In this document: positions 27,564-37,415 of the stretch, in pieces
Layout: the number at the start of each line of letters is the position of its first letter
How positions within the stretch are numbered: position 1 is the stretch's first letter
Origin: CAZVEE01 sp964625525
GTDB taxonomy: Bacteria; Pseudomonadota; Alphaproteobacteria; JAJFIK01
Direction of reading: 5' to 3'
Assembly: GCA_964625525.1 (NCBI GenBank)
Contig: CAZVEE010000003.1
Span: forward strand, 16,338-80,337
Length of the DNA: 64,000 nucleotides
The notes under the pieces: model-generated
What the model was told of the DNA's origin: nothing
The model's database searches: none
What the model saw: only the letters and a program-made list of their open reading frames with translations
Translations under genes and position numbers: made by a program

Positions 27564-29075
27564 TTAATAGGCGCCCGATCCGCGCACGACGATCAGAACT
27601 GTGCGGAACAGAATGTAGATGTCGAGCCAGATCGACCAGTTGCGGATGTAGTAGGTATCCAGGCGCTGTTGAACGCCCAGGTCGCCATCGCTGCGGGCGG
27701 ACACTTGCCAATACCCGGTCAGGCCCGGCAGCACGGACAGGCGCAGCTTCTTAAAGGCCTCATCCGTGAACAGGTCCATGTGATAGTCCGGGAAGGGGCG
27801 CGGACCCACCAGGGTCATATCGCCTTTCAGCACGTTGAAGAGCTGAGGCAACTCATCGAGGCTGAACTTGCGCAGAATGGTGCCGACACCGGGCAGCACG
27901 CGCGGATCGTTGCGCAGCTTGAGATACTTGTCCCACTCGGCCTTGGCGTCCGGATCGGTGGCGAGCAGGTGCTCCAGCCGACGATCTGCATCCTTGTACA
28001 TGGTGCGAATTTTCAGCACGTCGATCATGCGCCCATTGAGGCCGCGCCGCCGGTGCACGAAGAACACCGGACCACCATCCACAATGCGAATGGCCAGCGC
28101 CGCCACGGCGATGATGGGCAAAGACACCAGCACAGCCGGCACCGTCACCAGAAAATCCATGGCGCGCTTGATGATCCGGTTGTGACGGGCGCGCAGTTGA
28201 TTGCGCATGGCCAAGCCCGGCGTGCCCTCGAAATCGATGGGTGTAATCCAGGTGCTGGGCGCGCCGGCCAAGTCTGGCATCACCACCATCGTCTCAAAAG
28301 TCAGACTATCGGTGAGGCGTGCCACGCCTGCGCCGTCCAGATGCGGGGCCGCGAGAATGGCGGTGCCGACACCGCGCCGGGCCCATTCTTCGGCATCCAG
28401 GACCGCGCCTTCCACGCGCACGCCCTCGATCAAACGGCCACGCGTGGCCGGATCGTCGTCAAAGGCCGCGACCGGGATAAAGCCGGTCTCGGGGCGCTTC
28501 ATCAATGTGCGGATCATGTCCCGGGCAGGATCACCAGAGCCCAGCACGACCACTGGCTCGCCCCACAGGCCCATGCGCAACAGCAGGTCGCGCATGCCGG
28601 CTTCCAGCAGCCACGGCACGATCAGCGCCAGCGTACCCGCCAGCGCCAACATGCCCGGCGCCCAGGCATCAAACGGTTCCAGCAGTGTCCAGCCGATCAG
28701 CAGACCGAATAGCGCCGCCGTGGTGACCACGCGCAGACGCAGGCGCTTAACCGGGCACATGCCGTAGCCGGGATAAAAGCCCATAATCTGAAAGGCCAGC
28801 GGGATCATCATCACGCCGAAGGCCAGTTGGCTGTATTGGTCCGCCGCCATTTCCATGGGCCAGATCGGGGAGAGTGCCAGGCGCAGGCCGTAAGCGGCGA
28901 AGACGCATAACTGCAGCGCCGCCATATCCGTCAGCAGCATGACGACCCACGTGGCCCGCATCCGCCACGTGCCCTGGCGGGCTGTCGTCTGAGCGCGTGT
29001 AATCTGGCGTTGCGTCACCGCATCCATGGACACTGGCTTAACCCCCACAACCTGCTGCACTGAGTGTGTCTCCAT
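27564..29075 (-). CDS. Polyprenyl-phosphate glycosylphosphotransferase (WbaP/WcaJ/ExoY type)
   Basis: A 503-residue initiating enzyme of EPS synthesis that puts a sugar-1-phosphate on undecaprenyl phosphate at the inner membrane. N-terminal four-helix region (about 40-150), a CoA-binding-like Rossmann domain (VVVLGSGDPARDMIRTLMKR, AAFDDDPATRGRLI), then a fifth hydrophobic segment (AMDFLVTVPAVLVSLPII) and the bacterial sugar transferase domain with DGGPVFFVHRRRGLNGR, LKIRTMYKDAD, RKFSLDELPQLFNVLKGDMTLVGPRPFPDYH and GLTGYWQVSARSD, all hallmark motifs. METHS at 29075 is the preferred start; an alternative TTG start 48 codons upstream is less likely. The sugar (glucose or galactose) cannot be decided. 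It is probably the first step for the polymer made by this locus. Confidence 0.93.
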   Translation of the reverse strand: METHSVQQVVGVKPVSMDAVTQRQITRAQTTARQGTWRMRATWVVMLLTDMAALQLCVFAAYGLRLALSPIWPMEMAADQYSQLAFGVMMIPLAFQIMGFYPGYGMCPVKRLRLRVVTTAALFGLLIGWTLLEPFDAWAPGMLALAGTLALIVPWLLEAGMRDLLLRMGLWGEPVVVLGSGDPARDMIRTLMKRPETGFIPVAAFDDDPATRGRLIEGVRVEGAVLDAEEWARRGVGTAILAAPHLDGAGVARLTDSLTFETMVVMPDLAGAPSTWITPIDFEGTPGLAMRNQLRARHNRIIKRAMDFLVTVPAVLVSLPIIAVAALAIRIVDGGPVFFVHRRRGLNGRMIDVLKIRTMYKDADRRLEHLLATDPDAKAEWDKYLKLRNDPRVLPGVGTILRKFSLDELPQLFNVLKGDMTLVGPRPFPDYHMDLFTDEAFKKLRLSVLPGLTGYWQVSARSDGDLGVQQRLDTYYIRNWSIWLDIYILFRTVLIVVRGSGAY

Positions 29076-29489
29076 GCCGGAGCCCACACCAAACAGCCCT
29101 AACAACCCGAGGCGACGGCCGTGCCGATCTCGCGGCCCGTCTCGTCCCCATGGTCCGTGCGTTCCCCCCGCCGGAAAGGTCCTGCCGCTTTGATAAACCG
29201 CGCGGCTTTTGTCCGCCAATTGGACCTATTGTCAGCCTGTCAGGCCCTCAAACCCAACAGCATGTTGGTTTCCATTCGCCTACCCAACCCGGGCGTATCC
29301 CGAGGCGAAAACCAACACAGCGTGCACTAGCGCGTCTTATACTCTGTTTGGGTGATCGATGCGCGCTTCTTTTTGGCGAAAACGCTCGTGAAAGCTCCAC
29401 AGGTTTCGCGGCTCATGGAACCAAATCGATGCTCGACACGCAAGTGAAATGACGGCCCGGCATACTCGAATTAGGGGCATTCTCAAGCG
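29076..29489. other. Intergenic region between flippase and glycosylphosphotransferase genes
   Basis: 414 bp upstream of the glycosylphosphotransferase and downstream of the flippase gene, both read on the minus strand. Presumably a promoter region for the former. Short open frames here have no recognisable product. Confidence 0.35.
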
Positions 29490-30863
29490 TCACGTCGCCT
29501 CTTGAGCGGCGCGTTCGTCCCTGCGGATCCGGCGCAGGAACAGAACTGTCAGCACGGTGACCGGGATAATGTGGGCGATGACCAAGCCGAACATGGTGCC
29601 CTGGACGCCGAAGCTTTTCGCCAGCACATAGGCCGCCGACAGACCAAACACCGCCTCGATGACCACCGAGACAAAGAGGGGGCGGGTGTATTCGATGGCC
29701 CGCAGGCCGGCTTCTAGCGGGAATTGCAGCCAACGCACGGCGAAAATCACGATCCACCAGTTCACCAGCCAAGCATAGGGCACGAACTCCTCGCTGATGA
29801 GCAGGCGCACAATATCCTCGGCGAAGAGCCAGCCTAAAACGCCAATGATGCCGGAAAAGACCAGGCCGGCGACGGCGAGCTTGCTCAAATAGCGCAGCAT
29901 GGGGCCGCTGCCCTCGTGCTTGTAGAGTTCGGCTGCGCGCACTGGAGCCACATTCTGCAGCGCCAGCGTGAACACCTGGATGGGGGCCAGAATATTGTAA
30001 GTGGCCCGGATTCCGCCATAGACGGCCGGCCCCAGCACCAGGCTTGACACCATGGTCATGGCATGGCCAGAGCAAAACTGCAGCGTGCCCATGCCGAACA
30101 ACCATTTGGAAAAGGTCCAGTGATGGGCCGTGACGCGAGCAATGGCCGCACGGTCAAAACGCAGGCTGTCAATCCAGAAGAGGCCGACCAGCGCCGCCAG
30201 ACCCGATGTGCCCGCCATGATCCAATAGGCGAGTTCCCCGGTGATGGTCTGGCCCAGGCCGAATTCAATGTAGAAAAACAGCGCCAGTCGCACGGCGAAG
30301 GCGATCACGTCATTGGCAAAGGCGGCAACGACCCGGCCATGGGTGAACATATAGCGCCGGATCAGGTCCTGCGCTTGGTCGCCCAAACAGGCGGCAATGA
30401 GCGCCAGGGTGAGGCTGCGCAGATCAAGGGCCGGATCCACCAGCGCGAACAGCGTCAGCAGAAGCGGGACCAGGAGCGCGGAGACGATGGCCAGCGCCCC
30501 CTGATGCACCCAGATCGAGGCGTAGAAAGTGGGCCGATGCTCTGGCTCTTGTTTGGGGCCAATGCTCATCATCGGGGCGACGATCAGCGCCTGATGCATG
30601 GCCTTGATGAGCAGGAAAATCACGTAGGACCAGAAGAAGACGCCGAACTGCTCAACGCCCAGCGCCCGGGCCACGGCCGCCATGGTGAGGAAGTTGACAA
30701 GGCTCACCATGCCCTGATCGCCCAGCGCCCACAATTTGGCGCGATGGGCGCGGTAGAGCGTGAGCGCACGGACCCAAGGCGTGAGACCGGCCGCCGCGGG
30801 CGGATGTGGGGTAGACGGGCTGGTGCGGTGCCCCGGCTCATCGGGCTGATCGTGCTGCGTCAC
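29490..30863 (-). CDS. Polysaccharide flippase (Wzx/MATE-like, MVF superfamily)
   Basis: A 457-residue polytopic membrane protein with about 12 hydrophobic helices, expected to move the lipid-linked repeat unit across the inner membrane. The N-terminal pattern KLWALGDQGMVSLVNFLTMAAVARALGVEQFGVFFW is the classic polysaccharide-export flippase start, in which the first helix is followed by A-R-x-L-G-x-x-x-F-G. A GTG at 30863 with AGGGGGA upstream is preferred; the frame extends to 31058, but that part is Arg/Pro-rich and lacks membrane character. Divergent from the GT4 gene at 31213. Together with the initiating transferase and the Wzy-like protein it indicates a Wzx/Wzy-dependent pathway. Confidence 0.87.
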   Translation of the reverse strand: MTQHDQPDEPGHRTSPSTPHPPAAAGLTPWVRALTLYRAHRAKLWALGDQGMVSLVNFLTMAAVARALGVEQFGVFFWSYVIFLLIKAMHQALIVAPMMSIGPKQEPEHRPTFYASIWVHQGALAIVSALLVPLLLTLFALVDPALDLRSLTLALIAACLGDQAQDLIRRYMFTHGRVVAAFANDVIAFAVRLALFFYIEFGLGQTITGELAYWIMAGTSGLAALVGLFWIDSLRFDRAAIARVTAHHWTFSKWLFGMGTLQFCSGHAMTMVSSLVLGPAVYGGIRATYNILAPIQVFTLALQNVAPVRAAELYKHEGSGPMLRYLSKLAVAGLVFSGIIGVLGWLFAEDIVRLLISEEFVPYAWLVNWWIVIFAVRWLQFPLEAGLRAIEYTRPLFVSVVIEAVFGLSAAYVLAKSFGVQGTMFGLVIAHIIPVTVLTVLFLRRIRRDERAAQEAT

Positions 30864-31212
30864 GCCGGTCCCCCTGCTTGCGTGCCCGGGCCCCTCGCTG
30901 CCGGGGCCTTCGCGCCTCACCCTAGTCGAGGGCGCAGATCCTGGCCATAGGTCGAGGCCTCGGCTGCGCGATCGGCGCGGTGTACCGCTTAAGACGTGTG
31001 TTCGTGGCGCATCAAACCGCCAGATGATATTGCCAATCCTCTGGGCGTTGCGATACAAAACCTTCGGACTTACTGGAGAGTATTATGTGGCGGGGCCTGC
31101 GATCCGCAGGGGTGATCCAAAGTCCCGGCCTTTGACCATCGCATGGGCGGGTCCTGGACGCGGGCCGACGGCGGCTGCTGTCGCGCCGGTCTAAATGAAC
31201 AGATTGAGGACC
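30864..31212. other. Divergent promoter region between flippase and GT4 genes
   Basis: About 350 bp between divergent starts that must serve both directions. No palindrome or operator stands out by eye. Confidence 0.35.
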
Positions 31213-32541
31213 ATGGCGCGCATACTCCTCTCCGCGATGTATTGCGAACCCAACCGAGGGTCCGAGGAGGGCGTCGGTTGGCATTTCGCTGTGGAGTTGG
31301 CGCGGCTGGGGCACGATGTGACCGTGCTGGTGAACGCCCCGTTCCGGTCCTCCATCGAAGCGTATTTCGACCAACATGGGCCGGATCCCCGGCTGCGCTT
31401 TCATTACATCTCGTATCCGCGCTGGGCGCTGTGGCTTGATGAAAAGTTCGGGCTGCCCGATCAGGTCACGCATGTGATCTGGCAAGCCGCCGCCTATCGC
31501 TATGTGACGCAAAAGCTGAGCCCGGATGACTATGACTTGGTCTGGCACGTGACGATCGGCGTGGTGCGCCAAACGAGCCATCTGGTGCATTTCGGTCCGC
31601 CTTTCGTGTTTGGGCCGATTGCGGGGGGGGAAACCTCGCCCTGGGAGCTGCGCTCCAATTTCTCGTTGATGGATCACGGGACGGAGCTGTTCCGGGACGC
31701 CCTGAACAGCGTCATCCCGGTCAATCCTCTGCTTCAGCGGATGTTCCACAAGGCCGCCTGCATCCTGCCGCGCTCGCCGGAGACGCGCGCGCTGCTGCCC
31801 AAGGCCGTGCAGGAGCGGGCGCACTGCAATATCGGCATCGGCATTGACGATGTGGATCAGGATGCCCGGGTCGAGAAGCGCTTTGAGCCAGGACAGCCGC
31901 TGAAGGCGCTTTATGTGGGCCGCTTTCTCTACTGGAAGCAGCCATTGATGGCCATCGAAGCGTTCGACCGCTTCCTTAAAGATGGCGGTAGCGGCGAATT
32001 GGTTCTGTTCGGCTGGGGCCGCATGGAAGAGCGCTGCCGGGAGCGGATCGCGGAGCTGGGGCGCCAGGACGTGATGACCATCGTCAAATGGCTGCCGCAA
32101 CACGAGTTCTTTGACGTGCTGCGCAGCGCTGATGTGGTGGTGTTCCCCAGCCTGCATGATGGCGGGGGCATGGTGGCGCTGGAAGCCATGGCCTTTGGTG
32201 TGCCGGTGATTGCGTTCGATCTCGGAGGCCCGGGCCAGCTTGTCACGGAAGACTCCGGCATGGTCATTCGCAGTGAAGGGCTTTCCAGCGCGCAGGCCGC
32301 AGACGAGATCGCCGCACATCTCAAGACGCTGCAGGATGATCCGGACCTGCGGGCGCGTCTGCGCGGCGGCGCCTTGGAGCGGGCCAAGGAATTCAAATGG
32401 TCTGCCGTGGTGGCCCGGGCCGTGGAGCAAGTGGACGGGGAGCTGGTCCGCCAAGGCTACGGCTCACGCCTGACCCAAGGGGTTATCCACTCCGGACACG
32501 AAGCCGGCGATCCGGCGAAAGCGGTTGAAGGCACCCGCTAG
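31213..32541 (+). CDS. Glycosyltransferase family 4 (GT-B fold)
   Basis: A 442-residue cytoplasmic glycosyltransferase. The N-terminal domain starts ARILLSAMYCEPNRGSEEGVGWHFAVELARLGHDVTVL. The donor-binding C-terminal domain holds LKALYVGRFLYWKQPLMAIEAF, LPQHEFFDVLRSADVVVFPSLHDGGGMVALEAMAFGVPVIAFDLGG (read in parts), which contains the E-x7-E-like motif HDGGGMVALEAMAFG of GT4 enzymes. The ATG at 31213 has TGAGGACC before it; an in-frame ATG at 31195 would add six residues. First gene of the plus-strand half of the EPS locus, followed by a GT2 gene. The sugar and linkage are unknown. Note that this start leaves a long leader after the divergent promoter region. Confidence 0.9.
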   Translation: MARILLSAMYCEPNRGSEEGVGWHFAVELARLGHDVTVLVNAPFRSSIEAYFDQHGPDPRLRFHYISYPRWALWLDEKFGLPDQVTHVIWQAAAYRYVTQKLSPDDYDLVWHVTIGVVRQTSHLVHFGPPFVFGPIAGGETSPWELRSNFSLMDHGTELFRDALNSVIPVNPLLQRMFHKAACILPRSPETRALLPKAVQERAHCNIGIGIDDVDQDARVEKRFEPGQPLKALYVGRFLYWKQPLMAIEAFDRFLKDGGSGELVLFGWGRMEERCRERIAELGRQDVMTIVKWLPQHEFFDVLRSADVVVFPSLHDGGGMVALEAMAFGVPVIAFDLGGPGQLVTEDSGMVIRSEGLSSAQAADEIAAHLKTLQDDPDLRARLRGGALERAKEFKWSAVVARAVEQVDGELVRQGYGSRLTQGVIHSGHEAGDPAKAVEGTR

Positions 32542-32655
32542 TCTCCAGTAGGGTCCGGCGCGAACAGCCAAGGTTGCATAAAGCTTGCAGTCTTATCCTA
32601 GAGGCTCGCGCGGGGGGCGCCGGGCCGCGGATCCAGTGGAAAGGGCAGGGGTCAG

Positions 32656-33603
32656 ATGCCGAAGGTTTCGATCGGAATTCCCGTCTATAATGGCGCGAAC
32701 TATGTGGGCTCGGCCCTGGAGGCGATCCTCGGGCAGACCTTCCAGGATTTGGAAGTGGTCATCTGCGACAACTGCTCCACCGACGAGACCGCCGAAATCT
32801 GCAAGAGCTTTGCGGAAAAAGACTCCCGTGTGCGCTATGTGCTCAACGACGAGAACATTGGCGCCTCGCCGAATTTCAACAAAGTCTTTCATGAGACCAC
32901 GGGCGAGTATTTCGCCTGGCATGCCCATGACGATTACTACGAGCCCACTTGGCTGGAACGCTGCGTCGAGGCTCTCGACCGCGATCGCGAGGTAATGCTG
33001 GCTTACTCACTCATTCAAATGCTGGACATGGAGGGCAATCCGCTTATCCACGATCCGCAGAAGAACGAGTATATGGATCGGCACGGCAACAAGTTCATGG
33101 GCGACGACGCCATGCACATCGCCGAGGAAGCCACGCCCGACGCGCGCTTCAAAAGCGTCATTCACAAAGTGTGCTGGTGTTTGCAGGTGTTCGGCCTCTA
33201 TCGCCGCAGCTTCCTGGAGACCTCGGCGCTGCAGCGCAGCTATTACGGCGGCGACAAAGTGCTGCTCGCCGATACCGCGCTTGCCGGCAAGTTCTTCCAG
33301 GTGGAAGAGAAGCTCTTCAACAAACGCGTGCACCCGAAAATGAGCTTCTTCCAGTCAACCGCCGAGAAGGCGGAATGGATTGATACCAAGAAGCCGGTCA
33401 AGGGCATGCCGCAGGTGAAAATGGTGCAGGATTACATCCGCGGCATTCAGGCGGCGAACATGACGCCCATGCAGCGCGCCATGAGCATTTTCGCCATCGC
33501 CCAGATGCCTTTCGTGCGGAAAAACTTCTGGGAAAAGATCCTGGTGCCGGGGCCGCAGAATTATCTGGGCATCAATTTCGGGAGCGGTGCCCGCGCGTCC
33601 TGA
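32656..33603 (+). CDS. Glycosyltransferase family 2 (GT-A fold)
   Basis: A 315-residue inverting glycosyltransferase. The GT2 pattern is complete: VSIGIPVYNGANYVGSALEAILGQTFQDLEVVICDNCSTDET at the N-terminus (read in parts), then the DxD-like metal site in FAWHAHDDYYEPTWLERCV. The C-terminal part (about 200-315) is not a membrane region, so the enzyme should act as a soluble or peripheral protein. A GGGCAGGGGTCAG site precedes ATG 32656. It lies 114 bp after the GT4 gene. Immediately after its stop codon comes a 17-bp tandem repeat. Acceptor and sugar cannot be told. Confidence 0.9.
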   Translation: MPKVSIGIPVYNGANYVGSALEAILGQTFQDLEVVICDNCSTDETAEICKSFAEKDSRVRYVLNDENIGASPNFNKVFHETTGEYFAWHAHDDYYEPTWLERCVEALDRDREVMLAYSLIQMLDMEGNPLIHDPQKNEYMDRHGNKFMGDDAMHIAEEATPDARFKSVIHKVCWCLQVFGLYRRSFLETSALQRSYYGGDKVLLADTALAGKFFQVEEKLFNKRVHPKMSFFQSTAEKAEWIDTKKPVKGMPQVKMVQDYIRGIQAANMTPMQRAMSIFAIAQMPFVRKNFWEKILVPGPQNYLGINFGSGARAS

Positions 33604-33613
33604 CGCGCCGGCT

Positions 33614-33679
33614 CAAGGCCATTAGCGACCCAAGGCCATTAGCGACCCAAGGCCATTAGCGACCCAAGGCCATTAGCGA
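33614..33679. repeat. 17-bp tandem repeat, 3.9 copies
   Basis: Perfect units CAAGGCCATTAGCGACC at 33614, 33631 and 33648, then a partial fourth at 33665 ending in CATTAGCGA. The array begins 10 bases after the GT2 stop codon. Perfect identity suggests recent expansion. Confidence 0.95.
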
Positions 33680-33837
33680 GAGGGGACCGCTCCCATCGGC
33701 ACGGCGCTTGCCGTGTCCGGGCGGCAGGCGCATGATACAGGCGTCGGGCAGCGTGGCTGCCCGGCCATGATCTGCGCGAGGAATGACCAGGTTAGGACGC
33801 TCCGGCGCCGGAGCATAGGTCGAGTGAGCCCCCAGGC

Positions 33838-35349
33838 ATGACAACCATCCCCCTCAACCGGCTGTATATCGGTTTTCTTGGCATCGTCCTGTTCGGCTAC
33901 ATGGCGCTGAACCGGGGCTTTGCCTATATCGGCGCCAATCCGATCTTTATCGGCGAGATTACGCTGGCCCTGGGGTTTTTGGTGATCCTGGCCGGGGCCT
34001 ATTCCACGCGCGCGCTGCGCTCGCCCATCGCTTGGGCGCTCATGGCCTTCATGACTTGGCATGCCTTCCGCACGCTGCCGTACATCGACGTTTACGGTGT
34101 CGATGCCCTGCGAGACGCGGTGTTATGGGCTTACGGCCTTTTCGCGTTCGTGGTGGCGGGAGTGCTAATCCGGGCCAATGCGGTAGAGGCGGTGCCGGAA
34201 TGGTACGGCCGGGTGTTTCCCTGGGTCATTATTGTCGGGCCCGTGGCGCACCTGCTCACGGAATTGTTCTTTACGGCCATGCCCATGTGGCCGGGCACGG
34301 ACACGACCATCATTTTCGTGAAAGCGGGTGATTTGGGCGTGCAGCTTGCGGGCGTGGTGGCGTTTCTGGCGCTGGGACTGCATCTGGTCTATCCGCGACA
34401 GGGCGGGCGCTTGTTCCAGGTGAAGGATCTTTATTTCTGGGCCGTGGTCATCACCGGCGCGCTGCTGGTGCTGTCGCGCTCGCGCGGGGGCTTTGTGGCG
34501 ATCGCGGCGGCGGCGGCTTTTGTATTCATGATGCGGCCTGCCAACCGCATGGTGCGCCTCGTGGTGCCTGCGGTTTTCGTGGCGGTGCTGCTGCTGGCTT
34601 TTGACGTGACCGTGCCGCTGGGGGGCGGGCGCGAGTTCTCGGCTCAGCAGGTGATGACCAATTTCCTCAGTATCTTCACCGATCAGGATGAGGCGGTGCT
34701 CGACAACACCGAGACGTGGCGGATCACCTGGTGGACCTCGATCATCAACGACACCGTTTTCGGTGACCGCTTCTGGCTCGGGCGCGGCTACGGCGTCAGC
34801 CACGCGGTCCTCGACGGCTTTGTGCAGGAAAGCGGCAACCGCAGTCCGCACAACGCGCATATCAACTTTCTGGGCCGGGGCGGGGTGCCGGGTTTGATCT
34901 TCTGGCTCCTGCTGCTGGGGACGGTCTATTGGCAGCTGTTCCAGTGCTATCGCCGGGCGCTTCAGGCGGGCCGGCAGGAACTGGCCTCCATCAATCTGTG
35001 GGTGATGGCCTGGTTGTTCGGCTTTATCGCCTACATGTCGTTTGAAGTGTATATGGAAGGCCCGCAGGGCGGCATTCCGTTCTGGTGCCTGATCGGGTTT
35101 GCGATTGCTCTGACCGAGGCGCAGCGCGTCAGCGCGCCAGAGCCGCAGACCCTGCGCCGAGCGTTGGCCGATGATCGGGAGGATCCGCAAGGCGGTCCGG
35201 GTCCACGCCCGGGTGGCGCCGCGCCGGGACGCAAGCCATCGGTGCGCCGGGGACTTGGAGCCGGCGGGCGCTCGCTCGACGCGCTGCCGTTGACGCGGGC
35301 CGGCTCCGCGGTGCGCCGCCTCCGGCGCGGCCCCCCTCCCGACTCCTGA
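33838..35349 (+). CDS. O-antigen ligase/polymerase-like membrane protein (Wzy/WaaL superfamily)
   Basis: A 503-residue polytopic protein with about 11-12 hydrophobic helices and a long periplasmic loop around residues 265-340 (DNTETWRITWWTSIINDTVFG...SGNRSPHNAHINFLGRGG). The loop contains the R-x-x-x-W and H-N-x-x-I/L features of the O-antigen ligase (Wzy_C/PF04932) family, where PHNAH is typical. Most likely the polymerase of the Wzx/Wzy pathway here, since a flippase and a Wzc-type protein share the locus. The last 70 or so residues form an Arg/Gly/Pro-rich cytoplasmic tail with no recognisable domain, which is unusual. The ribosome site is weak (CCAGG). Confidence 0.85.
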   Translation: MTTIPLNRLYIGFLGIVLFGYMALNRGFAYIGANPIFIGEITLALGFLVILAGAYSTRALRSPIAWALMAFMTWHAFRTLPYIDVYGVDALRDAVLWAYGLFAFVVAGVLIRANAVEAVPEWYGRVFPWVIIVGPVAHLLTELFFTAMPMWPGTDTTIIFVKAGDLGVQLAGVVAFLALGLHLVYPRQGGRLFQVKDLYFWAVVITGALLVLSRSRGGFVAIAAAAAFVFMMRPANRMVRLVVPAVFVAVLLLAFDVTVPLGGGREFSAQQVMTNFLSIFTDQDEAVLDNTETWRITWWTSIINDTVFGDRFWLGRGYGVSHAVLDGFVQESGNRSPHNAHINFLGRGGVPGLIFWLLLLGTVYWQLFQCYRRALQAGRQELASINLWVMAWLFGFIAYMSFEVYMEGPQGGIPFWCLIGFAIALTEAQRVSAPEPQTLRRALADDREDPQGGPGPRPGGAAPGRKPSVRRGLGAGGRSLDALPLTRAGSAVRRLRRGPPPDS

Positions 35350-35576
35350 CACTTTTGACGGGGATACTCCTTCCGGGTCCTCAGAGTGGCCGGATGCCCC
35401 GTTTATGTGTAGGGTCCGGGGGGGAGACGGGCGCAGGGTGGCTGTGGCATAATAGCCACAAGAGGAATTGGGGTCTTGATGGACTCATCCGCATGGGGCC
35501 GCGGGCCGTCCGCTGGGACGCCGCCTGCGCCTGCGCGTTTTGAGCCATCGTACACACTGGCGGTAGAAGGTCTGGC

Positions 35577-37376
35577 ATGACCAAGCGATCCGGTCTGCTC
35601 TCATCATTCTTCGGGTCCAAGTCGAAAGACGGTGAGGGCGAGAAGATTGAGTTCATCGACGAAGACGGCGTGGTCGTCGGCGGCGTGTCCGAGGACGGTG
35701 ACATCACCGCCGGCGGGACCGAGCCGCTTGACGGCGACGATGGCGTCGAATTGGCCCATGCGGAAATCGAGGAGGCGCCCGGTCAGTTCGACCGCGCGGG
35801 CTTCGGTGGCGATGGCATGCGCGATGTGTCCATTCCGGGCATGAATGGCGTGCCCGTGCACGGGATGCCCGGCGAGGACGAGGTCTATACCACCGGGTTT
35901 TCCGATGTGGCCAATGCGCGGCTGTGGCGGCGCACCAAGGAAGCGCGTCGGCGCGCCCAGGACAAACAACGCAGCTACCGCGACATTTTCACGCCCACCC
36001 GCCCCAAGCGGAAAGCCGAGGAATTCCTCGGTCGTCGGGCCATTATCGGCACCGTGGTCGAGGCCATCGAAGAAGAATGCGCCCATGTGGTGATCTGCGG
36101 TGAAAACGGTTTGGGCAAGACCTCGCTCGCCAATGTGGTCACCACATTCGCCCGCAGCTCGGGCTATCTGGTGGCGCGCATCACGGGCACCGCCGACCTG
36201 ACTTTTTCCAACCTCATCCGGACGATTTTCGAGGAACTCGTCGAGCAGATCGACGAGACGCCCGCGGGCGGCGTGCTCTGGGAACGCCTTGGGGTGGAGG
36301 ATCTGAACGAGCTGTTGCAAGACAGCGCAATGGATATGGTCAGCGAGTTCCTGGGCGAGGAATCGCTCAGTGTCAATCGCGTCATCCGGGCCCTTGATAA
36401 GCTCTCGGACAATCAGGCCATCGTCATCATTGATGACTATGATCAGATCAAAAGTAAGGATCTGAAGACGAAGCTCTGTCAGGTGATGAAAGCGCTGTCC
36501 GATCAGGGCGGCTGGCTTTCCTTCATGATCCTGGGGCGCGGCGAAAGCCCCAGTGAGCTGATCACGGAAGATATCGAGGGCCTGCCCAATGCGGTGGGTG
36601 TCTATATTGATCCGTTCTCACTGCATGAGATTGAGGAAGTCATTCTGGAAGGGGCGCGCCGGGTCGGGGTGCCCTTCGATGAGGACACCATTCAGGCCAT
36701 CGCCCGGCTTAGCCAAGGCGTGCCCAATGTGGTGCAGTGGCTGTGCTTCCTTGCCTCGCGGCGCACGGCGCGCCGCCAGGGCGTTGTGGTGGAGATGGAA
36801 GATCTCGCCAATGTGGTGGCTGATGCGGTCACCAAAATCGACAGCAAGCTGCGCAATCAATATGACGAGGTCTGCCGCTTCGATAAGGGGCGGGACAACG
36901 CGGATCTGCTCTATCTGGCGGTGCGTGCGCCCTGCACCACGAGCGGGCTTTTCGCCGCGCGCTCCATGGCGATGATCTCTAAGCAGATCTTGGGCACGGC
37001 GTGGAAGGAATCCGAACTGCACACCGCGCTGCTGCCGCTTTGCGGCAAGGGTAAGATGGCTGTGTTGCGCAAGCTCGATACCAGTGAAGGCACGTTCTAT
37101 CGCTTCGCCCACCCGACGATGCGGGCGGTGGTGATGCTGAAGAAAATTGTCCGTATTCCGCTGTTGGCCGACAGCCGCACACGCGAAGTAGACGAGACCT
37201 ATCTGCCGGCACCGGATGCAGCTCCCGCCGACCCGGCCGCCCAGGCTGGCGCGGAGACGATGGTGCCTCCTGCCGATGGTCCTGTGCCCCATGGGCCCGT
37301 GCCAGATGGTCCGAGTGCAGATGGGCCGGTGATTGACATGGACCAGGATCCGCCCTCGGCACCAGGCACGCAGTAA
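35577..37376 (+). CDS. AAA+ ATPase of unknown role in the EPS locus
   Basis: A 599-residue protein not recognised as a named family. Residues 1-110 are acidic and look disordered (DEDGVVVGGVSEDGD), followed by a basic patch (RRTKEARRRAQDKQR). The ATPase core starts near 145 with the box FLGRRAIIGTVVEAIEE. Walker A is GENGLGKTS (Lys181, Thr182) and Walker B is AIVIIDDYDQ (Asp286, Asp287). A sensor-like LGRGESP and a lid or helical segment (LSQGVPNVVQWLCFLASRRT) resemble Orc/Cdc6- or ExeA-type AAA ATPases. After about 510 comes a Pro/Ala/Asp-rich tail with DGPVP repeats. The small membrane gene follows 39 bp downstream. A GTPase-like or energy-coupling role in polymer export is inference only. 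Confidence 0.75.
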   Translation: MTKRSGLLSSFFGSKSKDGEGEKIEFIDEDGVVVGGVSEDGDITAGGTEPLDGDDGVELAHAEIEEAPGQFDRAGFGGDGMRDVSIPGMNGVPVHGMPGEDEVYTTGFSDVANARLWRRTKEARRRAQDKQRSYRDIFTPTRPKRKAEEFLGRRAIIGTVVEAIEEECAHVVICGENGLGKTSLANVVTTFARSSGYLVARITGTADLTFSNLIRTIFEELVEQIDETPAGGVLWERLGVEDLNELLQDSAMDMVSEFLGEESLSVNRVIRALDKLSDNQAIVIIDDYDQIKSKDLKTKLCQVMKALSDQGGWLSFMILGRGESPSELITEDIEGLPNAVGVYIDPFSLHEIEEVILEGARRVGVPFDEDTIQAIARLSQGVPNVVQWLCFLASRRTARRQGVVVEMEDLANVVADAVTKIDSKLRNQYDEVCRFDKGRDNADLLYLAVRAPCTTSGLFAARSMAMISKQILGTAWKESELHTALLPLCGKGKMAVLRKLDTSEGTFYRFAHPTMRAVVMLKKIVRIPLLADSRTREVDETYLPAPDAAPADPAAQAGAETMVPPADGPVPHGPVPDGPSADGPVIDMDQDPPSAPGTQ

Positions 37377-37415
37377 AACCGGCCTGATGCCTGGCGGGTG
37401 TGGGAGGGCATTGTC

